Shown here in pieces: positions 33,056 through 41,239 of a stretch of DNA of 64,000 nucleotides. The notes under the pieces were generated by a model. It saw only the letters and a list, made by a program, of their open reading frames with translations. It was not told the origin of the DNA and searched no databases. The position numbers were made by a program, and so were the translations under genes. The stretch is from NCBI GenBank assembly GCA_036510065.1, contig DATCEO010000204.1, positions 3,834 to 67,833 of the forward strand, in the 5' to 3' direction. Origin of the DNA: DASUBV01 sp036510065 (lineage in GTDB: Bacteria; Actinomycetota; Actinomycetes; Streptosporangiales; Streptosporangiaceae). Positions within the stretch are counted from its first letter, which is position 1, and each line of letters begins with the position of its first letter.

Positions 33056-33466
33056 TCACACTGCCTCGGCGGAGGACGATACCGGCCGGGGGCTGACGCC
33101 CATGTGCTCGCCCACTCGCTTGACCAGGACCGTCATCTCATAGGCCACCAGCCCCGCGTCCACGTTGGCCCCCGCCAGGACCGCCAGGCAGCTGCCCTCG
33201 CCCGCCGCGGTGACGAACAGGAACGCGTTCTCCATCTCGATAACGGACTGCCGGACGGCGCCGCCGCCGAAATGCTGGCCAGCTCCCCTGGCCAGGCTCT
33301 GAAAACCGGCCGCGACGGCGGACAGGTATTCCGCGTCCTCGCGGGTCAGCCCGGCCGATGAGCCGATGGCCAGGCCGTCCCGGGACAGGATCACTGCCTT
33401 GTCGATGTGCGTGACCCGCGTGACGAGGTCGTCAAGGAGCCAGTCCAGTTGCCCACCGTGACTCAT
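33056..33466 (-). CDS. Roadblock/LC7 protein (CvnB type)
   Basis: The 136-residue second conservon member. The roadblock/LC7 fold is recognisable in LDWLLDDLVTRVTHIDKAVI, SRDGLAIGSSAGLTREDAE and FLFVTAAGEGSCLAVLA. Bacterial roadblock proteins act as regulators of partner GTPases such as the one encoded two genes downstream. The start is taken at ATG 33466 because GGGGAG lies about nine bases upstream; a GTG/ATG-type start at 33487 would add seven residues. It follows the kinase gene by about 35 bases. Confidence 0.88.
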   Translation of the reverse strand: MSHGGQLDWLLDDLVTRVTHIDKAVILSRDGLAIGSSAGLTREDAEYLSAVAAGFQSLARGAGQHFGGGAVRQSVIEMENAFLFVTAAGEGSCLAVLAGANVDAGLVAYEMTVLVKRVGEHMGVSPRPVSSSAEAV

Positions 33467-33501
33467 ATTCGGTCTCCCCTGCCGCATGCGGCTGTTGGTC
33501 G

Positions 33502-36090
33502 TTACTGCCCGGCTCCGTCGGTGGCGCCGTTGCCCTGGGGCGCGGCGCCTGGGTCGGGCGGCAGGTCGGGATCGCTGGACCTACCGAGCTCCCAGCCGCG
33601 CTGCAGCGCGGCCATCGTGTTCCTGGCGGCTTCCGGGGAGGCCTGCCGGGGCTCGGGAGCCGGCCGGTCGGCCGGCTTTCTCGTGTCGCGCAGCTGCGGC
33701 GCGAGGCTCGCCTGGCGGACCCGGACCGGCAGCTCAAGCTCACCGAGATCGCCTACGTCCCCCAGGTCATCCAGCTCATTCAGGGCCCTCAGTTCCGCGG
33801 TGGCGCCGCCCGAGTCGAGGCCGTCGGCGTCCAGCGCCCTGTCCGGCCCGGAAAACACCGGCTGGGCCCAGGGCAGCTGGCTGCCGGGCCAGCCGTCCTC
33901 GCGGCCGGGCAGGGCCGTGACCGGGGCCAGGCCGCCCGGCGCCGCCTCAGCCTCGGCGGGCTCCGGCGGCTCAGCGGGCGGCAGGGCCGTGCCGGTCGAT
34001 CGCGGCGCCGGGCTCCAGAAGGAGCCCGGCCCGGCGCCCGGCGGGCTGCCATTGTCGCGCGGCCCGCCGCCGTTGCCGTTGCCGCCGCCGTTGCCGCCGT
34101 GGCCTTCGGCGAGCGCGGCAGGCCGGCCGTTCTGGGGCAGCCCGCGTCCCTCCAGGCCGATGGAGCGGACCTGCTCGTAGGCGCCTTCCTCGACGACCAG
34201 GCTCGTGGGGATGATCACGATGGCCGACGTGCCGCCGAATGCCGACGGACGCAGGGTTATCTTGATGTCGTGCCGTGCGGCCAGGCGCCCGGCGATGAAC
34301 AGCCCCAGCCGGTCGCTGCCGGACAGGTCAAACACCGGAGGGCTGGACAGGTTGCGATTGATCTCAGCCATCCGCTCCTCGGTAATGCCGAGCCCGCGGT
34401 CCTCCACCTCGACCGCGAAGCCGCGGCCCACGATGTCGCCCTGGATCCGCACCGGAGTGTTCGGCGGGGAGAACACCGTCGCGTTCTCGGCCAGCTCGGC
34501 GATCAGGTGGATGACGTCGGCCACGGCCGGGCCGGCCAGCGCGGCCTTGCTCCGCACCTCGACGCGGATCCTGGTGTAGTCCTCTACCTCGGCCACCGCG
34601 GCCCGCAGCACGTCCAGCATCGGTACCGGCTGCCGCCAGGCCCGGCCGGGCGATTCGCCGGACAAGATGATCAGGCCCTCGGCGTGCCGGCGCATGCGGG
34701 TGGTGAGGTGGTCGATGCGGAACAGGTCCTCGAGTTCCTCGGGCTCGCTGGCCCGGCGCTCCATGCCGTCGAGCAGCCGCAGCTGACGGTGCAGCAGGAC
34801 CTGGCTGCGCCGGGCCAGGTTGCGGAAGACGTCGCTGACGCCGCGGCGCAGGTTGGCCTCGTCGACGGCCGCCTCGATGGCGGTCCGCTGCACGATATTG
34901 AACGCCTGCCGGACCTGATCGATCTCGTCCGCGCTGGACTCGACCGGGGGCGACTCGGCGGCGACATCGACAGTCTGGCCATCACGGAGCCGCTTCATGA
35001 CGTCCGGCAGCCGGTCGTTAGCCAGCTCCAGGGCCGACTGCCGCAGCTCGCGCAGCTGGCGCAGCAGGCCGCGGCCGATGATCACCGAGAACAGCACCGA
35101 CAAGATGATCGCGAGCAGGCCCAGGCCGCCGGCCACGATGAGCCCGATCAGCGACGTCTGCGCCGAGGACTTCACCTGGGCCACCAGCGCGACCGTGCCC
35201 TGGTTGAGCATCTTGGTCAGGCCGTTGCCGTACCCGGTCACGGCGCTGGCCCAGGACTGCAGCGGGACCTGCGGGACGCCGCGGCGAGCCGGCGTCCGGG
35301 TGATCGTGTTCTCGAGCTGGGCCAGGGTGTCCGCGGTGCTCGGGCTGACGTACTTGGAGTAGAGGCCGCGGGAGGTGGCGTCCAGCTGGGGCAGCGCCTC
35401 GGCGATCAGGAACCGGCGCAGCCCGACCAGCTGGGCGAACTGCGTCCGGTCGGCCGGGGGAAATGATCCGGTGGCCGCGTCGCCGGCGTACAGGTCGCTC
35501 TCCTGCAGCAGGAGCTGGCCCGCCTCGTCCATGTTCGTCTGCTGGAGCGCGGTAGTGACGACCGACTCGCTGATGCCCGTCTTCTGGATCGCCTGGTAGA
35601 TCACCCGGTAGCCGTCATGCACCAGGGCGCTGTACTCGCTGACCGCCGTCTGCCGGGTGATGCCGTTCGACGCGACGTTGGCCCGCAGGCCGACCAGGCC
35701 GGGAAAGCTCCTGGTGGCGTTGATGAGCGTGGCGGCCATGGCCTTCTCCAGCGGCGATGCGTTGGCCGCGATGGGGCCGGACATGCTGACGCCCTCGAAC
35801 TTCTTGAGCGCGGCGCTGGTGCGGGCCTGCTGCCGGTTGTAGTCGCTGAGCGCCTGACTGGTCGGGCTGACGAGATAAGTGACGGCGAGGCTGCGCTCGG
35901 CGTCGAGCTGCTTCATCAGGTTGCTGGTCGGCGTGATCGTCACGTTAGCGACCGTCCCGGCGCGGACGAGCCGGACCGCGCTGCGGACCGCCCCGGTCGT
36001 GGCGTAGGAGTAGACGCCGATCAGCGAGACGAGGGGGACCAGGACGAGCAGGAGGACCCGAAAGCGGATGGACTTGTGACGCAACCCCAT
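33502..36090 (-). CDS. Conservon sensor histidine-kinase-like protein (CvnA type)
   Basis: An 862-residue membrane sensor. TM1 is at about residues 10-30, then a nitrate/nitrite-sensing (NIT) type extracytoplasmic domain to about 310. TM2 follows at about 315-340, a HAMP-like linker to about 400, and a dimerisation region with RRSQVLLHRQLRLLDGMERR. A HATPase domain contains ELAENATVFSPPNTPV (N box), EDRGLGI (G1) and SGSDRLGLFIAGRLA (G2). The last 220 residues are disordered, glycine/proline-rich and probably a docking tail. CvnA proteins generally lack the classical phospho-accepting histidine. It is transcribed away from the hopanoid operon across a shared 660-base intergenic region. Confidence 0.9.
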   Translation of the reverse strand: MGLRHKSIRFRVLLLVLVPLVSLIGVYSYATTGAVRSAVRLVRAGTVANVTITPTSNLMKQLDAERSLAVTYLVSPTSQALSDYNRQQARTSAALKKFEGVSMSGPIAANASPLEKAMAATLINATRSFPGLVGLRANVASNGITRQTAVSEYSALVHDGYRVIYQAIQKTGISESVVTTALQQTNMDEAGQLLLQESDLYAGDAATGSFPPADRTQFAQLVGLRRFLIAEALPQLDATSRGLYSKYVSPSTADTLAQLENTITRTPARRGVPQVPLQSWASAVTGYGNGLTKMLNQGTVALVAQVKSSAQTSLIGLIVAGGLGLLAIILSVLFSVIIGRGLLRQLRELRQSALELANDRLPDVMKRLRDGQTVDVAAESPPVESSADEIDQVRQAFNIVQRTAIEAAVDEANLRRGVSDVFRNLARRSQVLLHRQLRLLDGMERRASEPEELEDLFRIDHLTTRMRRHAEGLIILSGESPGRAWRQPVPMLDVLRAAVAEVEDYTRIRVEVRSKAALAGPAVADVIHLIAELAENATVFSPPNTPVRIQGDIVGRGFAVEVEDRGLGITEERMAEINRNLSSPPVFDLSGSDRLGLFIAGRLAARHDIKITLRPSAFGGTSAIVIIPTSLVVEEGAYEQVRSIGLEGRGLPQNGRPAALAEGHGGNGGGNGNGGGPRDNGSPPGAGPGSFWSPAPRSTGTALPPAEPPEPAEAEAAPGGLAPVTALPGREDGWPGSQLPWAQPVFSGPDRALDADGLDSGGATAELRALNELDDLGDVGDLGELELPVRVRQASLAPQLRDTRKPADRPAPEPRQASPEAARNTMAALQRGWELGRSSDPDLPPDPGAAPQGNGATDGAGQ

Positions 36091-36750
36091 GGCTGTAGCC
36101 CCGGTGTGAGAAGTGGGTAACGAATCCCTATGTGACAGGTAGGTCTTGCGAAGATTTCGTAGCTTAACATCCTATTAATGTGCGCCGGGGGAAAGTGTCT
36201 GGATTATTACGAACCTTTCTCAGGCGGTTAGGGCGGCCTGGTGGGCACCGTTTGCCGGCAATAGCCGAAAGGCAAAGGATCATGAACTCGGTGGATGGTA
36301 AGTTTCATGATATTTCCATATATCGCGCCCTCTGCCGGACTCCTGAGGTCAGCCGTCGTGCTGCCCGCTGGCGGACGGGCCGCAAGGCGGCCCGGTCGCG
36401 GCGGATGCCGCGGCGCGCCCTGCGGGCGCGGCGCCGACTCCCCGGGTGGCGACAGGCCCGTCCCGGCGTGGCCGCTCGCCAGCCGGCCGGCCCGCGCCCG
36501 GCCCAGCCGGAGCGCGGCGGAGATGACACTGACGTCAGCATTAAATTTGACGCGGCCGGATTTGCCAATCAGCTATGCAGTCGTGCACGTTGCCTGCGGA
36601 GCTACCATAATGGGTCCGGCCGTCGGCCCAGCGCGGCCCGGCAGTTCCCTGCGTCAACGCGACCTGGACGTCATCTGACGCTCACGTCATTATTTGCCTT
36701 CAAAACCAAACTGTGCGGAAATAGGGGCCGTGGCGCGCGACGGTACGCGA
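36091..36750. other. Divergent regulatory interval between conservon and hopanoid operon
   Basis: 660 bases with no credible gene. The conservon side (36120-36200) is AT-rich and would hold its promoter. The hopanoid side has repeated ACGTCA motifs (36530-36537, 36667-36674, 36676-36690), also in AT-rich DNA, plus a TTGACG hexamer at about 36549. Open frames across the middle are arginine-rich chance frames. Confidence 0.45.
36530..36690. promoter_or_regulatory. Repeated ACGTCA motifs upstream of the hopanoid operon
   Basis: TGACGTCA (36530-36537) is a perfect 8-bp palindrome. GACGTCAT (36667-36674) and CACGTCAT (36683-36690) lie 16 bases apart. TGACG-CTCA-CGTCA (36676-36689) is a perfect inverted repeat with a four-base spacer. 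The last cluster is 60-85 bases before the first hopanoid gene, where an operator or activator site would sit. No cognate regulator is adjacent. Confidence 0.4.
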
Positions 36751-37614
36751 ATGAGCGAGGAGTTCCTCTGGGCAGGGCAGGATGACGCTGCCCGCAGCGA
36801 CGCGATGATGACGCGTTCTACCAGGGAGAACTTCCCCGTCGCGCTGCGCCTGCTACCGGCCCCCCGGCGCCGCCACCTGATGGCGGTTTACGGCTTCGCC
36901 CGCATAACTGACGACATCGGGGATGAGGCGCCGCCAGCCGAGCGGCCGCGCATGCTCGACGAGCTAGAGGCGGATCTGCTCCGGATTAATGGAGGCCAGC
37001 CGCAGCTTCCGGTGATTCGCGCGCTCGCCCCTACCGTGCGAGATCTGGGCGTCCCGATGCAGCCCTTTCTTGATCTCATCGCCGCTAATCGGCAGGACCA
37101 GATTGTCGTCCGGTACCAGACGTTCGACGAGCTGCTCGGGTACTGCAAGCTCTCGGCCAACCCGGTCGGGCGGATCGTGCTGTATGTCTTCGGTGCTTAC
37201 TCGCAGCCGCGGGCGGAGCTTTCCGACCGGGTCTGCACCGCCCTGCAGCTGGCCGAGCACTGGCAGGACGTGGCTGAGGACCACCGGGCCGGCCGTACCT
37301 ACCTCCCGGCCGAGGACCTGGAGCGGTTCGGGGTGAGCGTGGGCGACCTGGCCGCCACGGCCGCGACGGCCGCGTTCAAGGACCTGATGGCGTTCGAGGC
37401 GGAGCGGGCCCGGCGGATGCTGGACGACGGCGCGCCGCTGGTGGGGACGCTGCGGGGCACGGCGCGGCTGGCCGTTGCCGGCTACGTGGCGGGCGGCCGG
37501 GCGGCGCTGGCCTCCATCGCGGCGGCCGGCTATGACGTTCTGGCGGCTCAGGCCGTGCCAGCCAAGCGCAGGCTGGCGGCCGAGCTGCTCACCGCGGTGG
37601 TGACCGGGCGATGA
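36751..37614 (+). CDS. hpnC: Hopanoid squalene-synthesis protein HpnC
   Basis: A 287-residue trans-isoprenyl diphosphate synthase (squalene/phytoene synthase fold). It starts with the HpnC marker TRENFPVA. The first aspartate motif is DDIGDE (residues 54-59) and the second region is HWQDVAEDHRAGRTYLP. In the HpnCDE route HpnC converts presqualene diphosphate to hydroxysqualene. ATG 36751 is the most natural start; GTG 36730 (just after AGGGG) and TTG 36694 are upstream alternatives without homology. Its stop overlaps hpnD (ATGA). It is the first gene of the operon. Confidence 0.92.
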   Translation: MSEEFLWAGQDDAARSDAMMTRSTRENFPVALRLLPAPRRRHLMAVYGFARITDDIGDEAPPAERPRMLDELEADLLRINGGQPQLPVIRALAPTVRDLGVPMQPFLDLIAANRQDQIVVRYQTFDELLGYCKLSANPVGRIVLYVFGAYSQPRAELSDRVCTALQLAEHWQDVAEDHRAGRTYLPAEDLERFGVSVGDLAATAATAAFKDLMAFEAERARRMLDDGAPLVGTLRGTARLAVAGYVAGGRAALASIAAAGYDVLAAQAVPAKRRLAAELLTAVVTGR

Positions 37615-38636
37615 GCACCGTGGCCCCGGCCTCGCCCGACGTGCTCGCGGCCTACCAGCACTGCCAGCAGGTCACCAGCACGCAGGCCCGCAACTTCTCG
37701 TATGGCATCGCCCTGCTGCCGCGAGACAGGCGGCGCGCGCTGTCGGCGGTCTATGCCCTCGCCCGCCGGATCGACGACATCGGCGACGGCGACCTTCCGG
37801 CGGCGGACAAGCTGGCCGCGCTCGAGCAGGCCCGGGCCCAGGTAACGGAGCTGGCCGCCGGGCCGGCCGCGCCGCCCGCTGATCCTGTGCTGCTCGCGCT
37901 GGCCGATGCGGCGAGCCGGTTCGCCATCCCGGTAGCGGCGTTCGCGGAGCTGATCGACGGCTGCGAGGCCGACGTGCGCGGTACGACCTACACGACCTTT
38001 GCCGAGCTCGAGCACTACTGCCGGTGCGTGGCGGGCTCGATCGGCCGGCTGTCGCTGGGCGTATTCGGGTCCGCCGACCCGGCTGCGGCCGGGCCGCTCG
38101 CGGATGCGCTCGGGGTGGCGCTGCAGCTGACCAACATCCTGCGCGATATCCGCGAGGACCTCGGTAACGGCCGGGTCTACCTGCCGGCGGAGGACCTCGC
38201 GCGGTTTGGCTGCACGCTGACCCCGGGCCAGGACCCGCAGGCGGGCGACACCGGCGGCCTGGAACGGCTGGTCCGCTTCGAGGCCCAGCGAGCCCGCGAC
38301 TGGTACGCCACCGGCCTGCGGCTGATGCCGATGCTGGACTGGCGCAGCGCCGCGTCGGCCGGGGCGATGGCCGGCATCTACCTCCGGCTGCTCGATCACA
38401 TTTCGGCCACGCCCGCCGTGGTGCTGCAGCGACGGATGTCCCTGCCGGCTAAGGAGAAGATCATGGTCGCGGTGCGGTCGCTAGCCGGCCTGACGCCTCG
38501 CCCGGCTGCGGGCGGCCGCTTCGCCAGCGCGAAGGTGGCTTCGGCCAGTGACGCGGTCACTGCGGGCGGTCAGGAGCCTTCCGAGGAAGAGGGCCCGGCG
38601 GGCAGCGAGCGGCCGGTTACGGGGGGGAACCCGTGA
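37611..38636 (+). CDS. hpnD: Presqualene diphosphate synthase HpnD
   Basis: The 341-residue enzyme condenses two farnesyl diphosphates to presqualene diphosphate. FSYGIALLPRDRRRALSAVY precedes the first metal motif DDIGD (55-59). The second is LTNILRDIREDLGNGRVYLP. About 50 C-terminal residues are a disordered glutamate/glycine-rich tail (GGQEPSEEEGPAGSERPVTG). The ATG overlaps the hpnC stop and its own stop overlaps the hpnE GTG, so translation is coupled on both sides. Confidence 0.93.
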   Translation: MSTVAPASPDVLAAYQHCQQVTSTQARNFSYGIALLPRDRRRALSAVYALARRIDDIGDGDLPAADKLAALEQARAQVTELAAGPAAPPADPVLLALADAASRFAIPVAAFAELIDGCEADVRGTTYTTFAELEHYCRCVAGSIGRLSLGVFGSADPAAAGPLADALGVALQLTNILRDIREDLGNGRVYLPAEDLARFGCTLTPGQDPQAGDTGGLERLVRFEAQRARDWYATGLRLMPMLDWRSAASAGAMAGIYLRLLDHISATPAVVLQRRMSLPAKEKIMVAVRSLAGLTPRPAAGGRFASAKVASASDAVTAGGQEPSEEEGPAGSERPVTGGNP

Positions 38637-40156
38637 CCGGCCGCCACGTTCTGGTCATCGGCGGCGGGCTGGCCGGCATCAGCGCGGCCGTCCAGCTCCG
38701 GGAGGCCGGCATCGCCGTCACGCTCCTAGAAGCGCGGCCGTGGCTAGGCGGCGCGACCTGTTCGTTCTCCCGCGGCGACCTGGTCATCGACAACGGGCAG
38801 CATGTGTTCCTGCGGTGCTGCACGGCCTACCAGGAACTGCTGGCGCGGCTCGGGATGACCGGCTCGGTCTCGATGCAGGAACGGTTCGACGTGACCGTAC
38901 TGACGCCCGGGCGGCAGGCCCGGCTCCGGCGCAGCTCCCTGCCCGCGCCGCTGCACCTGACTGGAGCCCTGGCCAGGTACGGACTGCTCACGCCCGCCGA
39001 GCGGCTGAAGGCAGGCCGGGCAGTGCTCGGGATGCGGATGGCCGACCCAGCCAGCCCCGGACTGGATGACCAGCGACTCGGCGACTGGCTCGGCTCGCGC
39101 TGGCAGGGGGAGCGGGCCCGGCGCCGGCTCTGGGACCTGTTCATCATTTCCACCCTGAACATCGACGGCGACGAGGCCAGCGCCGGGCTGGCCGCCACCG
39201 TGATCAAGACCGCCCTGCTGGGCCGCAAGGATGCCGCCGACATCGGCATCTCCTCGATCCCGCTGGGGGAGCTGCACGGCAAGGCGGCGGCGCGGCTGCT
39301 GTCCCGGCTGGGCGCCGACGTCCGGCTGGGCGTCAAGGCGGTCGCCATCGAGCGCGGCCCGGACGGCGCGTTCGCTGTCCGCGCGGTGGCGGCCGGGGAT
39401 GATGCCGACCGGCGCCTGGTACCGGCCGGCGGCCAGGACAGCCAGGCAGCGGTCCCGCCCCCGCCCGGCCCGGCTGCGAGCCCAGCCGCCGCCGCCCCGC
39501 CGCCCGCGGCAGCCGCTGGCGGCGTGCTGACCGCCGACGCGGTGGTGCTGGCCGTGCCGTCCTGGGTGGCCACTAACCTAGCGCCCACCGGGCTGGGGTC
39601 CATGCCCGCAGGCTGGGCCGATCTCGGCGTCTCGCCCATCGTCAACGTGCACGTGCACTACGACCGCCGGGTCACCCGGCTGCCGTTCGCGGCGGCCCTG
39701 GACTCCCCGGTGCAGTGGGTGTTCGACAAGACGCGCGCCGCGGGCGTGACGACCGGGCAGTACCTGGCCGTCTCGCTGTCGGCGGCCGACAGTTACGTGG
39801 ATGTCCCGTCGGCGCGGCTGCGCGAGCAGTTCCTGCCCGCCCTGGAGCAGCTCTTCCCGGCTGCCGCAGACGCGAGCGTGCTGGATTTTTTCGTCACCAG
39901 AGAGCGCCGGGCGACGTTCCGCCAGGTGCCAGGGTCGGGCCGGCTGCGGCCGGGCGCGGCCACCCCGGTGCCCGGCCTCGCACTGGCTGGCGCATGGACC
40001 GATACCGGTTGGCCGGACACGATGGAGGGAGCCGTGCGTAGCGGACACAATGCCGCAGAGCACATCATCTCGGAGCTGACGACGCCGTCGCCGGCGCAGG
40101 AGATGGTGGCTGAGCGGATTAAGGGCAGCGAAATTGCGGCAAGGGCGTCCTCATGA
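38633..40156 (+). CDS. hpnE: Hydroxysqualene dehydroxylase HpnE
   Basis: A 507-residue FAD-dependent amine-oxidase-fold protein that reduces hydroxysqualene to squalene. The dinucleotide-binding motif is VIGGGLAGISAAVQL (about residues 6-20), and the C-terminal FAD contact is GLALAGAWTDTGWPDTMEGA. A proline/alanine-rich loop (about residues 278-302) interrupts the middle and looks like a lineage-specific insertion between strands. It starts at GTG 38633 within the end of hpnD (GTGA overlap) and ends overlapping the prenyl-synthase ATG. Confidence 0.92.
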   Translation: MTGRHVLVIGGGLAGISAAVQLREAGIAVTLLEARPWLGGATCSFSRGDLVIDNGQHVFLRCCTAYQELLARLGMTGSVSMQERFDVTVLTPGRQARLRRSSLPAPLHLTGALARYGLLTPAERLKAGRAVLGMRMADPASPGLDDQRLGDWLGSRWQGERARRRLWDLFIISTLNIDGDEASAGLAATVIKTALLGRKDAADIGISSIPLGELHGKAAARLLSRLGADVRLGVKAVAIERGPDGAFAVRAVAAGDDADRRLVPAGGQDSQAAVPPPPGPAASPAAAAPPPAAAAGGVLTADAVVLAVPSWVATNLAPTGLGSMPAGWADLGVSPIVNVHVHYDRRVTRLPFAAALDSPVQWVFDKTRAAGVTTGQYLAVSLSAADSYVDVPSARLREQFLPALEQLFPAAADASVLDFFVTRERRATFRQVPGSGRLRPGAATPVPGLALAGAWTDTGWPDTMEGAVRSGHNAAEHIISELTTPSPAQEMVAERIKGSEIAARASS

Positions 40157-41172
40157 CGACAACCATGCCCGCGGGCGTCGCCGCCGCCAGAGACGTCGTT
40201 GGCCCTGCGATTGCCGGGTGGCTGGAGCGGCTCAGCCCGGATGTCCGGATTGTCGCGGCCTATCACCTGGGCTTCGTCGATGCGGACGGGGCACCGTCCG
40301 GCGACGGCCAGGGCGGTAAGGCACTTCGGCCGGCCCTGGCCCTGCTATCGGCGCGCGCCGCAGGGGCTCCCCCGGAGCGCGGCGTCGCGGCGGCCGCGGC
40401 GGTCGAGTTCGTGCACAACTTCTCGCTGCTGCACGACGACATCATGGACGGCGATACCGAGCGGCGGCACCGGCCGACCGCCTGGACGGTGTTCGGCGTC
40501 GGCTCGGCCATCCTGGCCGGCGACGCCCTGCTCTGCCTGGCGCAGGACATCCTGCTCACCGACCCCGCGCCGCAGGCGGTCTGGGCGGCCCGCTGCCTGT
40601 CGGCGGCCGTGCACCGGCTGATCGCCGGCCAGGGCGCTGACCTGGCGTTCGAGCGGCGCGAGGACGTGACGCTGGAGGAGTGCCTGCAGATGGCGGGGGA
40701 CAAGACCGCCGCGCTGATGGCCTGTGCCTGCAGCATCGGCGCTATCGGCGCCGGCGCGCCGGCGGAGCTGGCCATGGGCCTGGCCGGGTTCGGTGCCCAT
40801 GCCGGGCTCGCGTTCCAGCTCACCGATGACCTGCTGGGTATCTGGGGGGCACCGGAGGTCACCGGCAAGCCGGTCCGGGCCGACCTGCGGGCGCGGAAGA
40901 AGTCGCTGCCGGTCGTGGCCGCACTGTCGCAGGACGGCGCGGCCGCCCGCGACCTGGCCCGGATGCTGGCCCGCACCGATGCGCTCGACGAGGACGACCT
41001 GCTCCGTGCGGCCGGCCTCGTGGAGGCGGCCGGCGGCCGGGAGTGGGCCGAGAGCGAGTCGGATGCCCAGCTGGCGGCCGCGACCAAGTGCCTCGCGGAG
41101 ACCGACATGCCAGATGACGTGCGGGCGGAGTTCGCCGCGATAGCCGACTTCATCACGGTGCGGCAGAACTGA
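40153..41172 (+). CDS. Polyprenyl diphosphate synthase (probably farnesyl diphosphate)
   Basis: A 339-residue trans-prenyltransferase. The first aspartate-rich motif is HDDIMDGD (D95-D99) with R104/R105 after it, and GGKALRP is the substrate motif near residue 55. The second motif is reduced to TDDLLG (225-229 region) instead of DDxxD, as in several actinobacterial homologues. Within a hopanoid operon its most likely product is the farnesyl diphosphate used by HpnD, though chain length cannot be proved from the sequence. The ATG overlaps the hpnE stop (ATGA). Confidence 0.9.
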   Translation: MTTTMPAGVAAARDVVGPAIAGWLERLSPDVRIVAAYHLGFVDADGAPSGDGQGGKALRPALALLSARAAGAPPERGVAAAAAVEFVHNFSLLHDDIMDGDTERRHRPTAWTVFGVGSAILAGDALLCLAQDILLTDPAPQAVWAARCLSAAVHRLIAGQGADLAFERREDVTLEECLQMAGDKTAALMACACSIGAIGAGAPAELAMGLAGFGAHAGLAFQLTDDLLGIWGAPEVTGKPVRADLRARKKSLPVVAALSQDGAAARDLARMLARTDALDEDDLLRAAGLVEAAGGREWAESESDAQLAAATKCLAETDMPDDVRAEFAAIADFITVRQN

Positions 41173-41239
41173 GCGGGCCAGGTAGTCACCCGGGCATTGC
41201 GCCAAGGCCAGGGCCCAGCCAGACGGAGGAGATGACGCG

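Noticed and set aside
36180..36785. Plus-strand frame across the conservon/hopanoid gap
   Set aside because: Arginine-rich chance translation that overlaps hpnC in the wrong frame.
40153..41172. Prenyl synthase as a geranylgeranyl synthase for carotenoids
   Set aside because: No phytoene synthase, desaturase or carotenoid cyclase is present; the neighbours are all hopanoid genes, so farnesyl diphosphate is the more likely product.
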